From positions 249,369-313,368 of the forward strand of contig NW_003314375.1 in assembly GCF_000143415.4 (NCBI RefSeq): a stretch of DNA of 64,000 nt. The letters run 5' to 3'. The notes below the pieces were generated by a model, which was not told the origin of the DNA, did no database searches, and saw only the letters and a list, made by a program, of their open reading frames with translations. This DNA is from Selaginella moellendorffii. Its lineage: Eukaryota; Streptophyta; Lycopodiopsida; Selaginellales; Selaginellaceae. The position numbers were made by a program, and so were the translations under genes. Below, piece after piece: positions 22,405-33,716 of this stretch. Numbering within the stretch: the first letter of the stretch is position 1; the number at the start of each line of letters is the position of its first letter.

Positions 22405-24066
22405 ATGCTAGGTTTTAGGCGCTCCGGCGATCGGTTCCAATGCGGCAAGGATTCCTCCATCCAGCAGCAGCTGCCGCGGTTGGGATCCACCTCGAACGAA
22501 TGGACGCTGGCGAGCTCCGATTCTCGCAGAATGAAGAAGGTTCTCGTCTCCGGCTTGCCCGACTTTCTCGATTCGGGTAAGTCCTCGCGCTAGCGATCTC
22601 TTCCGCACGGATATTTCGATCGATCGCCTCAAAAATCTCGCGTCTTTGCTCGCAGAGGGCCTGTTTTGCTTCTTCGAGCAGAATTTCGGCCCGGTCTTGG
22701 ATGCTGTCGTGCTCCCATTCCATTCCGCCGATGGCCAGCGAGGAAGATTTGGCGTCGTCACATTCAAGAACAAGAACGCGTTCCTCGAAGCTATCCGGAT
22801 GAAGAGCGGCTACATCTTTGGGAAGAAGGTACGCAGTCGAGTGAAATATGTCTCGAGCAAGCTTGATTCCTTTTCCATGCCTGCCAGGCGATGATCGACA
22901 TCGTGGAGGCTCGCGTTTCCAGGGACTTGCTGCCACCAGCTGACGAGAATTCCAAGAGACAGTTTGGAGAAGACGCTCCTCCGGCAAGCCTCATGCATTC
23001 TCCTTCGCTTCCTCCCTGGGCTCAGAGGTTCCGGGACTGGCTGCCGGGTTTTCTAGCCGAGGTTTCCAAGCGTCTGGCGAAAGGCGAAGCTTATCCTCTT
23101 TGCTCGCTGAAAGGCGACTTCCGGGCAACTTGTGGGCTGGAGATGGATCACGCGTCACTTGGTTTCGAGAAACTGAGAGACTTCATCCGTGCGTGGCCAG
23201 AAATCTGTGAGCCGAAGCTTGTGCCAGTGGGATCGGGCCCAGCGACACACATTGTTCTCGAGCGAGTGATGCCAGACACAGCAACAGAGATCCAGCAGCG
23301 GGAGCCGACTTTCGGATTGGGACCACAGACACGCAGTGAGAGTGTGTTGCCAGCTACCGAGACTGTGATCCAGCAGCCAGACCCGGGGCCGTCACAGCCA
23401 CCTCAAGCTCCACCAAGCGATGTTGTCCAGGGATCGTTACTCAGCCGCAACGTTCTCCAGGATCTGTACAACGAGAACATCCCGACACTCCGCCGCAACG
23501 TGCTTCAGGATCTGCACAACGTGGAGAACGTCCCACCACCACCACCCAGCACCGGTACGATGCGCAACGTCTTTGACAACGTCGAGCACAACACTCTACC
23601 ACCGAGCACCGGTGTACTGTGCAACATTTGCAAGGAGGAAGCGCTGTGGTCCGGCATTCCGTGCAGGCATCTTGTGCTCTGTGACTCCTGCAAGAAGTGC
23701 CTCGACAAGTGTGGTCAGACCCGGGGGATGTTTTGCCCCGTGTGCCATGATCCGGTCGAAAGCATGGTAAGCTTGTAAATTCTGCTTCAAGTGTTTTTCT
23801 CACTATTACGTTGCTTTTACTAGGACATGCTGCGATCGGCTGGCAAAGCGCCGAAGATGATACGTGAGGACGACGCTCCGGCAAGCCTCGAGGGACTTGA
23901 ATTCGAGAAATTGAGTGCCTTCATCCGTGCTTGGCCAAAGTCGCAGCTTGTGCCAGTGGGACCGGGACCAGCGATCGATCGTGTGCTCCCAGACACAGCA
24001 CCGAAGATCCACCAGCCTGAGACTCCAGCTCCGCCGGCCTACATGCTCCGCCGCCAGTCCGCATAG
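22405..24066 (+). CDS. RRM-LOTUS(OST-HTH)-RING protein, copy B, with extra C-terminal exon
   Basis: The exon plan is the same as in copy A. RRM parts are KKVLVSGLPDF and RGRFGVVTFKNKNAF. The LOTUS domain is WAQRFRDWLPGFLAEV through YPLCSLKGDFRATCGLEMDH to GFEKLRDFIRAWPEI. Between LOTUS and RING lies a longer Pro/Gln linker with three repeats related to RNVLQDL. The RING is CNICKEEALWSGIPCRHLVL, then CPVCHDPVE. After AGCATG a GT-AG intron (about 23766-23823) leads into a further exon to 24066. This exon reads EDDAPASLE, GLEFEKLSAFIRAWPK and LVPVGPGPA, a second, partial copy of the LOTUS C-terminal half. Without that splice the protein would end at 23778. Protein length is near 430 aa with the extra exon. 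Confidence 0.8.
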
Positions 24067-24481
24067 AGTGCTTCCACCATCTCTCACCGAAGGCCCGGTA
24101 CTCTTTTAGTTTTCTGCTTTGTTGATACTTTCGATCGATTTTGCTGTACAGAGTTAGAGCTAGTCGAGACAATTTCGTTTCTGACGAGGAAGTGTACATT
24201 CGTATTCGTGGTCCATGAAAGTGTTCTTTTCCGCAAGAACTCAAGTCTCGATCTTCATAAAGGTAGTTTGGTCTCTTTTTCTTTCTAGCACGTTCTTCGT
24301 GCGAACGTTCTGAACGGCGGTGATCACGCCATATGGACCAAAAGCTGACGGCTCAGATGCTCTCTATCTTACGAACCTAGGGATCCACTCACTTCCGGCT
24401 TGCTGCTCACACTTGCGAGCGTTGGCGATGGCGGTTCCAACGCTCGAGGTAAATATTTAATCCATTATAGCAGCAGTAGCT
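24067..24481. other. Intergenic: 3' end of LOTUS copy B and promoter of the signal peptidase gene
   Basis: No additional gene is seen. A short upstream ATG at 24428 precedes the main start at 24482 and is a possible upstream frame. Confidence 0.4.
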
Positions 24482-25814
24482 ATGGCGAAGAGCTTAGTTA
24501 GCGCCAATGCAAGACTAGCAGTAGAGCAGGCTGATAGAAAGGCAGGGAGCAGCGCTCATCGCTGTTCTAGCAGCAAGCCTTCTAGCATAGAGCGGATTAG
24601 AGGACCCGGGGCAGTGCATTTCGAGTTGGGATATGGCAGGAAGCCGGTGCTATCGACGACGAATCCGCTTCCGCTACTCCATTGGTCATCGAAGTGGCTC
24701 CCTCGGACTCCATTGAATCGTCTCCACGCGGACTACTTGTTAACTTGCAGCTCCAATGCCGTCTCCAGTGACGATTCCAAGGCCGTCTCTGAAGATGGTG
24801 AGGGTGATGGCTTAAGTTCTAGCTCTTCCAGCAGGAAAGTTGTAGAGGAAGGAGGAGAAGTTTCTAGCAGTGGTCGTGGTGGGGAGGGAGGGAGGAAGGA
24901 GGAGGAGGAGTCATCCAAGTTTCGCTGGATGCCTGAGTGGCTCAACCTTACAAAAGACGATGCCAAGACGATCGTGATTGCGTTTCTAGCGTCGATGCTG
25001 TTTCGGTGGTATGTTGCGGAGCCGAGGCTTATTCCATCGTTGTCGATGTATCCTACTTTTGAGGTTGGAGATAGAGTGGTCGCTGAAAAGGTACAGGCAT
25101 TTTTTTCCCCCTTTGTTTTCTTTCGTGCGTGACTCCTCTCTTGTTGCAGGTCTCGTACTACTTTAGAAGTCCAGACGTAAACGACATTGTCATCTTCAAA
25201 GCTCCGGATGTTCTCCAAGTGAGTGTGTCGATGGGAGATATTGTTTGTGCTGAGGCGGGTTTCGCTTTTTGTTTTCCACAGGCCAGGGGCTACAGTGCTG
25301 GAGACGTTTTCATCAAAAGAGTCGTGGCTAAAGAAGGAGATGTTGTAGAGGTAATCAAACGCTACTGCGCAAGAAGTGTTAAAACATTTGTTTTCTTTCG
25401 TGACAGGTTCGCAATGGAAGGCTTGTCTTGAACGGAGTGGAAAGAATGGAGAGTTTCATTGCCGAGCCACCCGATTATGACATGCCTCCAGTCGTAAGCA
25501 TTCCTTGTATTCTAAAGCTAAACTCCTCGCTTACGTTTGCTTGCCAAACTGCAGACCGTTCCCGAAGGCTACGTTTTTGTCATGGGCGATAACAGAAACA
25601 ATAGCTACGATTCTCATATCTGGTAAATCTCTTTCATTTCAGCGTTTTCTCGATGTTGAGACTCGCTCGCTCTTTCAGGGGACCTCTCCCGGTTAAAAAC
25701 ATCATAGGAAGATCGGTGCTAAGATACTGGCCGCCAACGAGGCTGGGCAGCACAGTACTGGAGGAAGCGCCACAACTGTCGTCACATCGTGCGTTGTTAG
25801 AGAGCTCAAGTTGA
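24482..25814 (+). CDS. Thylakoidal processing peptidase / plastidic type I signal peptidase (S26A)
   Basis: The ATG at 24482 begins a Ser/Arg-rich transit-peptide-like N-terminus and a low-complexity Ser/Glu linker. A single membrane segment follows ([19 protein letters not shown]). The catalytic serine lies in [15 protein letters not shown], and the general-base lysine in [13 protein letters not shown] in a later exon. The C-terminal family box is [20 protein letters not shown], then [11 protein letters not shown]. Six exons with short introns end at the stop at 25812. The enzyme removes thylakoid-transfer signals from lumenal proteins and, for Plsp1, processes the TOC75 import channel. All catalytic residues are present. 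Confidence 0.92.
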
Positions 25815-26061
25815 AAGCTCCGTATCGACACTATCTCTTTTTTTGTTCGAGGGGCTCACTTGCGATTAATTTAAGCAATGCCGGAAGCAATCGCGTTTGT
25901 TTTGTGAGCAATTGGCGAGAAAACAATTCTAATATCTGATAGAGAGACTAATCAAAGGTTTCTTTCACTGTCAAGCTCACGGCATCAGCGGTCTAATTGC
26001 ACTGAGGGTTATGTTGATCCCGCAGTTCAACGCTTTGCGATTACTATTACCTTGCAACTAG
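25815..26061. other. Short intergenic stretch
   Basis: This is the 3' flank of the peptidase gene. Nothing else was recognised. Confidence 0.4.
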
Positions 26062-26350
26062 ACTGTCTTCCATGTATGATCTTCCCAGCATGGGCGACTT
26101 TGAGAATGCTAAGCTGCTGAGTTTCAATTGCGAGGATACTCCGGCGAGCTCCTGGTCTCGAGGATCACGATCCGTAATACAGCTTCCACGAGAAGAACTG
26201 CTCGAAGTATGTGATGAACACCAAGAAGCTGCTAATGAGGTGGTCGTGGTTGTGATCACTATAGAGCATTTCAAGATGGTTACGAGTGGCCACAATGGTG
26301 GTTGCCAAAGTTGCCATTTCTGCTCTTGGTGGTTGTTCTGTATTACTTGC
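26062..26350 (+). pseudogene. Fragment of the unknown family also found at 37847-38623
   Basis: The frame MGDFENAKLLSFNCEDTP, and in a shifted frame LEDHDP, a stop, YSFHEKNCSKYVM and NTKKLLM, correspond to LGDFTNAKLLNFDCEDTP and HEDHDPQYSLHDKNCWEYAM in the minus-strand gene at 38 kb. The stop codon and frame shift show that this copy is broken. Confidence 0.65.
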
Positions 26351-26499
26351 TGATTAGCCTCATGGTTCTTCAAGTTGGCAGGCAATAATTGTACAACGTC
26401 CATTCGTCTTGAAACTTGACTCAGCAAAGTATGAGCTAACCTTCCAACATGAAAGAATTGAATAATAAATAATTATTATAGAAATTTTCCACAGTGCTG

Positions 26500-26722
26500 G
26501 ATGCTGCATTGCAACTCATACAATCAATGCCTTTCGAGCCATCCATTGCCTCAAAAATATCTTGATCCATATGGAAGCAAGTAGAAACCCATTCTCTAGA
26601 AAGTGGGAAATAACATTCAGGGTGCTGAACTGAAGTAATTGTACATGAGCACAGGAATCCTCCATGTACAGCAGCATTGGCACAAGTTCCTCCTTTCTTG
26701 CAGGGTCCATATGAGAATACAT
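26500..26722 (-). pseudogene. Trihelix-like remnant, copy 4 (C-terminal part)
   Basis: On the minus strand the sequence reads through a region equivalent to HPE-YFPLSRE and MDQDIFEAMD, the end of the trihelix-like copies. The DNA-binding core is missing or scrambled. Confidence 0.55.
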
Positions 26723-26853
26723 TACAAATATTTAATGCCTAAGTTTTTTTTATCTTTTAGAAGTTGTGAAAATACAAATATTTTAAACAGATACCATCTA
26801 ATTTAATTAAATTAATCTTGTATTATAATTTATAAACTTTTATAAACACTTTT

Positions 26854-27029
26854 TGTGAGGGCCAAATGTACGGTTACGATGCCATATATTAATATTAGCA
26901 TAATGGGATTTTGGTAGCCATCGAATTGGTTTCAATTCGGACCACTCACTCTTGTGTATAAGCTAAGGTTTTTAGGTTAATTGATATGCACATTTTTTAT
27001 ATTCCCTTTCTATATTCCAAGCACTTACA
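26854..27029 (+). repeat. 5' LTR (176 bp)
   Basis: The LTR starts TGTGAGGGCC and ends CACTTACA. It contains a TATA-like tgtgtataagc at about 26952. The primer-binding region follows at once: tggtggaggtgagaggcacc (27031-27050) begins with the usual TGG but does not match initiator Met tRNA. Confidence 0.9.
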
Positions 27030-27050
27030 TTGGTGGAGGTGAGAGGCACC
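27030..27050 (+). promoter_or_regulatory. Candidate primer-binding site, not initiator-Met type
   Basis: After the LTR end comes t and then TGGTGGAGGTGAG. Plant Ty3/gypsy elements commonly use TGGTATCAGAGC, complementary to tRNA-iMet, and this differs. The same block (tggtggatgagagggg) survives at about 15350 and in decayed form at 11630, so it is a family feature. Confidence 0.5.
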
Positions 27051-27259
27051 TTTGATTGTCCTTGAAAAGTGCTTGAATTTGGGATTTTGGTTTAGATCTA
27101 ACTTCTGTATCATTTAAATCTAGTTTTTTCCATTTCTTCTCTTTTGTTCTTCCCTTTCAGGATTTTGGTTTAAATCTAACTTTTTGCATTGTCTAGATCT
27201 CCCATTTCCTTCTCACTTTTTGTCGTTTCTCTTCTTTTGCTCTTTCTTCGTCCCTTTTC

Positions 27260-28215
27260 ATAGCAGATCAGCAATCTCCTCCTTTGACTTTGGAGCAACA
27301 ATTGATACAATTGCTTGATGCTATGCATTTGCAATTGACTAACCAAACTTAGTTGATAGCGGCGTTCATGGCACATGGTACAATTCCTCCTGCTCTTGGT
27401 GCTAATCCTCGCATTCAGCCGGAGTTCTTTCGCGGGAATCCTGGGGATGATGTGTACTATTGGTTCGATTACTTCACGGTGATTGCCACATATCATTCTT
27501 GGGATGATGTTTGACGTTTGCATGAGTTTCCCACGTGTCTCCAAGGGACGGCATTGCAATAGTACAATGGTCTAAGCACAGCCACTCGTGGGGATTAGAG
27601 TGTTCTCCTGGATGTCTTCAAACGTGCTTTTGAACATGCCGACGACTATGATGATGCCTTCCAACAATTGCATCGTCTTTGCCAATGTCCATTTGAGTCG
27701 GTGATGCAATTTGGCATTTGTTTCCGAAGTCTTTTGCTTCGTGCGGAGCCAAATATGTCGAAGCGGATCAAATTAAGAATGTTATGGCTAGCACTTCATC
27801 AAGATTTTGTCGAACTTGTGCATGCACTTGCTCCTGTGACCCTTGATGATGCCCTTTGCCTGGCACAATGTTATGAGACATCGCTTCTTCCACTTCTTGC
27901 TGCCCGTCCTTCACCTCCCCTTCCTGTGGGTGATGGTCCTATTCCAATGGAGGTTGATGCTGCTGCTGCTCGAGTCCAAGGACAAGGGCGAGGACGTGGT
28001 TGTGGCCGTGATGTTTGCTGCTGGGCGTGTGATGAAGTTAGTCATACTTATTAGCGCTGTCGGCGTTTTCCGGATTGGCGACCTCCATTTCTTGGGTGGA
28101 GACCTTAGCATTAGCAATGTCCTGTTGGTGCTGCTGCAGTGGAAGGTTTGGACACTGAGATGCATCCGAGAAATGAGGAGTTGCACAAGTAACAAAGGAA
28201 CTTTGCGCGAATAAG
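27260..28215 (+). pseudogene. gag region of the Ty3/gypsy element
   Basis: Open pieces include EFFRGNPGDDVYYWFDYFTV, a retrotransposon gag core, and LAPVTLDDALCLAQCYE. A CCHC-like knuckle follows, CCWACDEVSH, with a stop four codons later where the spacing to the last Cys falls. Several stops and at least one frame change break the frame. Confidence 0.75.
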
Positions 28216-28218
28216 TCA

Positions 28219-31200
28219 ATGACCCCTCCATCTTTCTTTCGGGAGTATCATCAAAGGGTTCACTCGGCACCGGTTCATCCAGTGTTTACTTTCCAAACTC
28301 ATTTATATAACAAGAGGTCTCTTATTATTCTCTCCGTGTTAGTTGATACAAGTTCGAGTTTATCTTCTATTGCTCAACTTATTGCCACACATTGCCATCT
28401 ACACTTACATTGTGTGATGGAACCAGTTTTCATTCTTTATGGCAACGGCCGTACACATGCATGTGCACGGGATGAGGCGGACCTGGTTGTGTGTGTAGGC
28501 AATCTTGAGCTTGAGTTGTAGTCATTACGGGTGGTGCTGAGTCAAGCTTTTGACCTCATTCTTGGTATGGATTAATTGCAGCACAATCATGCTAAGTGTG
28601 ACTTTGAGGCTTCTCCCCTTTGTCTCATACTTCCTTATGCTTCATCCATTCCTTTCACTTTTATACCTCTTCATCCCTCTATTTCTACCTCTGCTTCCAT
28701 TACTTTTGTTCCCCCACTATTTCCTCCTATGTTTTCGTCTTGTTTTGCTCTTCCCTTTTTCAATCCCTTCGACAGTCTTTGTGTTGTAGCATTTGACCAG
28801 CTCATGAAAGAGTATTCTGATCTCTTTGAATTTGACCTATCGTATGAGGCCAAAATTGCCACACATCATCCGATTCCAACCAAGGATGCTTGTCCAATCA
28901 AGGTTCTTGTTCGTCATCGGTCACCTAAGGAAATCAAGATTTTACATACTAACGTCAAAGAGATGTTGGAGAAGGGTGTTATTCAGAAGTTATGGAGTCC
29001 TTGGGCATGTGAACCTCATCTTGTGACAAAGTCTGATGGGAGTATTCGTTTCTGCATCGACTATCATCCGTTAAACAAAGTGACGATCCCAGATGTGTAC
29101 CCTCTTCCTCACACTGCTGATCTTTTGGATCGTCTAAGGCGAAGTCGTTAGCTCACCAAGCTAGATCTTGCTTCTGGGTACTGGCAAGTACCTATGGCCG
29201 AAGAAGATATTCCCAAGACTGCTTTTTGTACACCGTTTAATTTGTACGAGTTCTTGGTGATGTCGTTTGGTTTGAATAATACTTCAGCAACTTTCCAACA
29301 GATGATGGACGAGGTCCTTTGCGATATGCCAAAGGTCACTGTTGACTTCATTGATGATGTCTTGATCCACTCGGAGGGGACATGAGAGGAGCACGTTCAT
29401 GATGTTTGTAAAGTGTTGGATCAACTATGCGACGTTAGTTTAAAGTTGAAGCAATCAAAGTGCATGTTTGGGTCTAAGGACACAACTTATCTTATGTACC
29501 ATATTTCTCATAAGGGTTTGTAAGTTGATCCTGACAAACTTGTGACTATTCTAAAGTTCCCTACTCTGAAGTGTGTGAATGATGTGCAGCACTTCTTGGG
29601 CAAGGTGTAGTATCTCGGTCATTTTGTGGATCATCTTTCTGATCGCACTGCACCAATGCGAGCGTTGTTGAAGTCATAACGTCATCTTTCATCTAGTCTC
29701 CAAATTGTGAGCGGACGTTCGTGGATCTCAAAGAGCTATTAACGACTCTTCTAGTTTTGGCATATTCTGACTACACTCGACCTTTTATTTTGCTCATGGA
29801 TGTTTCTGACATTGGTCTTGGAGGTGTGTTGATACAAGAGAGCTCAAGTGTGCCTGGACAGCACCATCCCATTGCGTATATAAGCCGTACATTACAACTA
29901 GTGGAGATGAACTACTCCATGATAGAGAAGGAGTATTTAGTAGCAATCTAGGGTTTCGAGAAACTTCATGCATATCTATATGGTTCTTGAACGTTACTTG
30001 AAGGTGATTATGCTGCTGTTACTTCATTATTGAAGTGGAAGAACCTCACGGCCCACCCTTTTTGAAGTTATCACCTTCAACTAGGGTATTTGTTCCCCCG
30101 ACTTGCCAACCTCACTTGGGGTTGGTCGTACTGCTTGATGGGCTTTGAAGCTTCAAATATATGATTTTGATGTTGTTCATCGCCCAGGGAGTTTTATGGC
30201 TGATGCTAATGCCCTTTCTCGAGCTCCTTTTCCTTCTCCACTCTTTTCTCAAGTATATTATTCCAACCTCTATGGATTTTCTAGACAAGGATTTTGTGCC
30301 ATCAGCAATTGCTATATTTGACGTTCAATGTCCACAAGGTGCAGAGCAAGATCTACCTTCTCTTGATGAGGTTCGTGAGGCTTAAAAGATTGAGCCGTGG
30401 ATTCGAAGGCTTCGAGATGGGTTTGAGAATCCTGCATCACTTGCTAATGATTTGCCTTTCCGGCATTTACATTCTCAATATCACCTTGAAGATGGCCTTC
30501 TTTATTTTGTGGGGATGAATCCTAATGATCATTTACAACTGGTGGTGCCTTCTATCTTTATTCTGCGGTTTTTCCATGCCTACCATGATTCTCCTGTTCT
30601 AGGTGGGCATATGGGACATTGTCGTGTAACCGAGAAGCTTCATAGGTCTTTCTATTGGCCGAAGATGCGACGTGATATTATCCAGTATGTACGTAGCTGT
30701 GTTTGGTGCCAAGCTCGTAATGCTCCCCCTCGGGCTATGGAAGGACGGTTGAAGTCAATTGCAGTTTCCTATTTGTTTGAATTGGTGGTGTTTGATTTTA
30801 TGGGACTTTTTCTACGGTCGACTGCTGGCAATGAGTATGTTATTATTGCTTCTGACTACTTGACTCGTTGGGTGCAAATTGGTGCTCTTGTTAGTGCCTC
30901 TGCAACTGCTGTTGGATACTTCCTCCTCAATCGAGTGGTGTTCCAGCATTCTTTTCTAGAGCGGATTCTTTCAAATAATGGTCCCGCATTTATGGCTAAG
31001 GCATTTCATGTTTTGACATCTCAATTAGGGATATGCCACACTTTTAGGAGTGCTTATCATCCACAATCAGACGGTCTAGTGAAACGGCTCATTCAGACAT
31101 TCAAAGGGATGATTGTGAAGTATGTGAACTTTTAGCATTCGGATTGGGATGGCTATTTGTCATCTCTTCGGTATGCGTATGTCACAGGGGTTCAGAGTTC

Positions 31201-31717
31201 TGTTGGTGCTTCACCATATAAACTCCTATATGGTCATGATCCAATATTACCAACAAAGCTGGGTTTACCTTCGTGATTGCCACGAGTTGCCGATGCTAAG
31301 TTGTGGGATCAATATTTGATAAGCATTCTTCCACTTGTCCAAGCAGAGTCTGCCGAACACTTAGGCCCCGTACAAGTGGGACAACAACAGTGCTACAACT
31401 CCCATTATCGTCCACCTGCGGAGTACAAAGTGGATGATTTGGTGTTAATCCGTTTTCCCCATCTTACGGTACGTGGTTTATCTAAGGGGCTCCTTGTGCA
31501 GTGGAAAGGACTGTATCGTGTGTTATGGCGAGTTGGACCACAAGTTTATGAAGTTCGGCATGACGTTCAACAGGTTGATCCTCCAGAGATTGTGCATGTG
31601 CAGCGGTTTAAACTCTTCTTACAAAGGGATCTAGAGCAGTTAATACCACCTACAGATCCGCCGATGCCTCCTCTTGACATTCCTCCAGATCCCGGCCTAT
31701 ATACAAGAAAACCCTGA
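28219..31717 (+). pseudogene. pol region: protease, reverse transcriptase, RNase H, integrase
   Basis: The protease motif reads VLVDTSSS, where the usual Gly after D-T is Ser. The reverse transcriptase shows SDGSIRFCIDYHPLN, LTKLDLASGYWQVP, FCTPFNLYEFLVMSFGL and the catalytic FIDDVLIHS. RNase H follows, with FILLMDVSDIGLGGVLIQ and YSMIEKEYLVAI. Integrase has the HHCC zinc region (SCVWCQARN) and FDFMGL. The second catalytic Asp position reads Asn in SNNGPAF, and the Glu position reads Lys in DGLVKRL. Stops occur at several places between 29150 and 29960. The enzyme set is therefore dead by several independent changes. C-terminal DLVLIRFPHL and LLVQWKGLYRVL fit the domain after integrase. Confidence 0.85.
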
Positions 31718-31749
31718 TGGTCTTCCATTATTTCGAGAGGAGGGGTTGA

Positions 31750-31925
31750 TGTGATGGCCAAATGTATAGCTATGATGCCATATACTAATATTAGCGTAAT
31801 GTGATTTTGGTAGCCGTCGGATTGGTTTCAATCCGGACCACTCACTCCTGTATATAAGTTAGGATTTTTGGGCTAATTGATATGTACATTTTCTGCATTC
31901 CCTTTCCATATTCCAAGCATTCACA
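31750..31925 (+). repeat. 3' LTR (176 bp)
   Basis: This LTR starts TGTGATGGCC, ends GCATTCACA, and is equal in length to the 5' LTR. The polypurine tract lies directly before it. Confidence 0.9.
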
Positions 31926-32985
31926 TTTTGAAATTTATTCTATTGATATGTAATAAGATTAATTTTGTATTTAAAAATTATAAATATGTTTATATGGATA
32001 TGGGAATAGGTATATTAATTACATAAGAATGAATGGACTAGATTCTGTCCCAAATGGATGGTTTACTATAGTACTGTAATTAGCATGTTATTCTTGTTGT
32101 GTTACAAAAACTTGAAGTTCCCACAAAATTATTAATGTAGTTATTGACAACCATAACTGAAAGAAGTCTAAAGTTATGATATATAAACATTAGTCAATTA
32201 CAAAATCTTGATGAACCATTTACAACTCTGTATGCAATTACAAAATATTCAAACCAACTTTTAAGTGATAACTTTAAACCAAAGAAAAAGACTTTTTTAA
32301 AAGCCACTACAATCTATTAAAGTCATTGCAATAAATAATACATCCCATTTTTAAGTTTGTTTATTTATAATCCTTTAAGACCACTATTAATTAAGACTCA
32401 TGACTATAAATAAAAGTTACCTCCATGCTTTCCTTTCAATCAACATCTGGGATTTGTGTTAACTTTGGCTTATGATTTTTTATTCTTGTCCTCAAACATG
32501 GACAGTCAAACTCACTTCATTCATCTTTCACATCCTTCTAAAATTTTGTAAACCATGTTTCCACACAAGATCTCACTCCTATAGTCAAATGTTAAATTAA
32601 AAATATATTTTTCTAATATACTAATTATATACTTATTCACATATGCACCTTCTACAGGCCCTATTGGTAAGAGGAAATAAATATAGGAGATTTGACTAAA
32701 TGTTTTTATTCCATATTCATTCTTAAGAACATATGACTTGCCATACTTGAAAAGCAGAGCCACCTAATTATGTCATAAAGATGCCTAGATTAATCTAAAA
32801 TGACTAACAAATGTTAGAATATTTTAAAATATTTTAAATATATTACCATAATAAGTTTAGTTAAGCAAACAAAAAACTAATAACACAAAGTTTGTAAATT
32901 TGATTCTCCAATTTTGAGGTTGGAGCAAATGTATGCAGACTCTTCTTCCAAATGACCACAATACTCCCATTTCTTCTCCACCAGA
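31926..32985 (-). mobile_element. Decayed retroelement DNA, inverted relative to the copy at 12.8 kb
   Basis: Read on the minus strand, 32560-32140 aligns with 12800-13130 and partly with 19860-19960. Shared blocks are taacttttatttatagtcat, atgggatgtattatttattg and agttgtaaatggttcatcaa. The remainder is AT-rich and featureless. Confidence 0.5.
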
Positions 32986-33716
32986 TTAGAACACAAAATT
33001 ACCCATACAGCTGGAGACAACGATCACATCATCCACAAGATGAGCCATCCATTCTTCACCTCCCATGTTGATATCACGAGGTGGCCACTCGTATTTCCCG
33101 GATGCGACCATGGCTGAGTGTGAGCCATCCTCATCCGTCTCTAGCCAGCACGCTTGTACCAGTAAAATCCTCACACAATACCTCCCAGTAGGCGAATGGA
33201 TCCTGGCTCACCACTTGCCGACTCCATTGCATGGTGTTCAGATCATAGAAGCGATCCTCTCCCTCACTGTAGCCAGGATTGGACAAGTCGTGGATTCCCC
33301 CAGCTTCCGGAGCCAGAATTGTACCGGAGAAGGTAGACAACAAACTCCCGAAACACTCCCTACCATCACTGTCTTGGTGTTGAGCACGGCAATCCGATAA
33401 ATCCCTGTCTCAGGATCCACATATCGTCTCAATGCTATCAACTTCCTCAACAGAGCATCTTCCAAACTGTTTGTGAGCGGATTGCCCACAGCCAGAGACC
33501 GTGAGCGAGCACTTCTCCATTCCGGCCACCCATCCATTTGCCGTGAAATGGCTCGCAAACATTGTAGACAGGCGGGCGAGAGGCAGAGAAGTGGGCTCGA
33601 ACGGTCCCAGAGAACATACAAAAGAATGCAGTACCAGGAGCGGCGCCACCACTCGCATCCACATCGAGTCGCAGGAAGATGCTCATGAACAATTCCTGGT
33701 ACGCCTGCTTCATCAA
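32986..33716 (-). pseudogene. F-box-like gene, nearly full length but frame-shifted (copy D)
   Basis: On the minus strand an F-box-like start (QELFMSIFLRLDVD) is followed in changing frames by SFVCSLGPFEPTSLPLARL, FASHFTANGWVAGM, WVDPETGIYRIAVLNTKT, RFYDLNTMQWSRQV, and EEWMAHLVDDVIVVSSCMG. The order is that of the family, and several single-base frame changes separate the blocks. It cannot make a full protein as read. Confidence 0.65.

Larger units (their letters stand above)
26854..31925 (+). mobile_element. Ty3/gypsy LTR retrotransposon, complete in structure but inactive
   Basis: Two LTRs of 176 bp, each starting TGTGA and ending ACA, bound an interior of 4.7 kb. A 4-bp target duplication (tttt) flanks them at 26850-26853 and 31926-31929. 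Domain order is gag, zinc knuckle, protease, reverse transcriptase, RNase H, integrase, which is the Ty3/gypsy order. A purine-rich tract (gagaggagggg, about 31735-31745) precedes the 3' LTR. Many in-frame stops occur in gag and pol and fit C-to-T or G-to-A changes. By my hand alignment the LTRs differ at about 25 of 176 sites, nearly all transitions. I see no chromodomain in the C-terminal part. The insertion separates the signal-peptidase side from the KP4 side of the window. Confidence 0.92.

Noticed and set aside
27598-28060. Possible independent gene in the gag region
   Set aside because: Position after a 5' LTR, the CCHC knuckle and the following pol show that it is retrotransposon gag.
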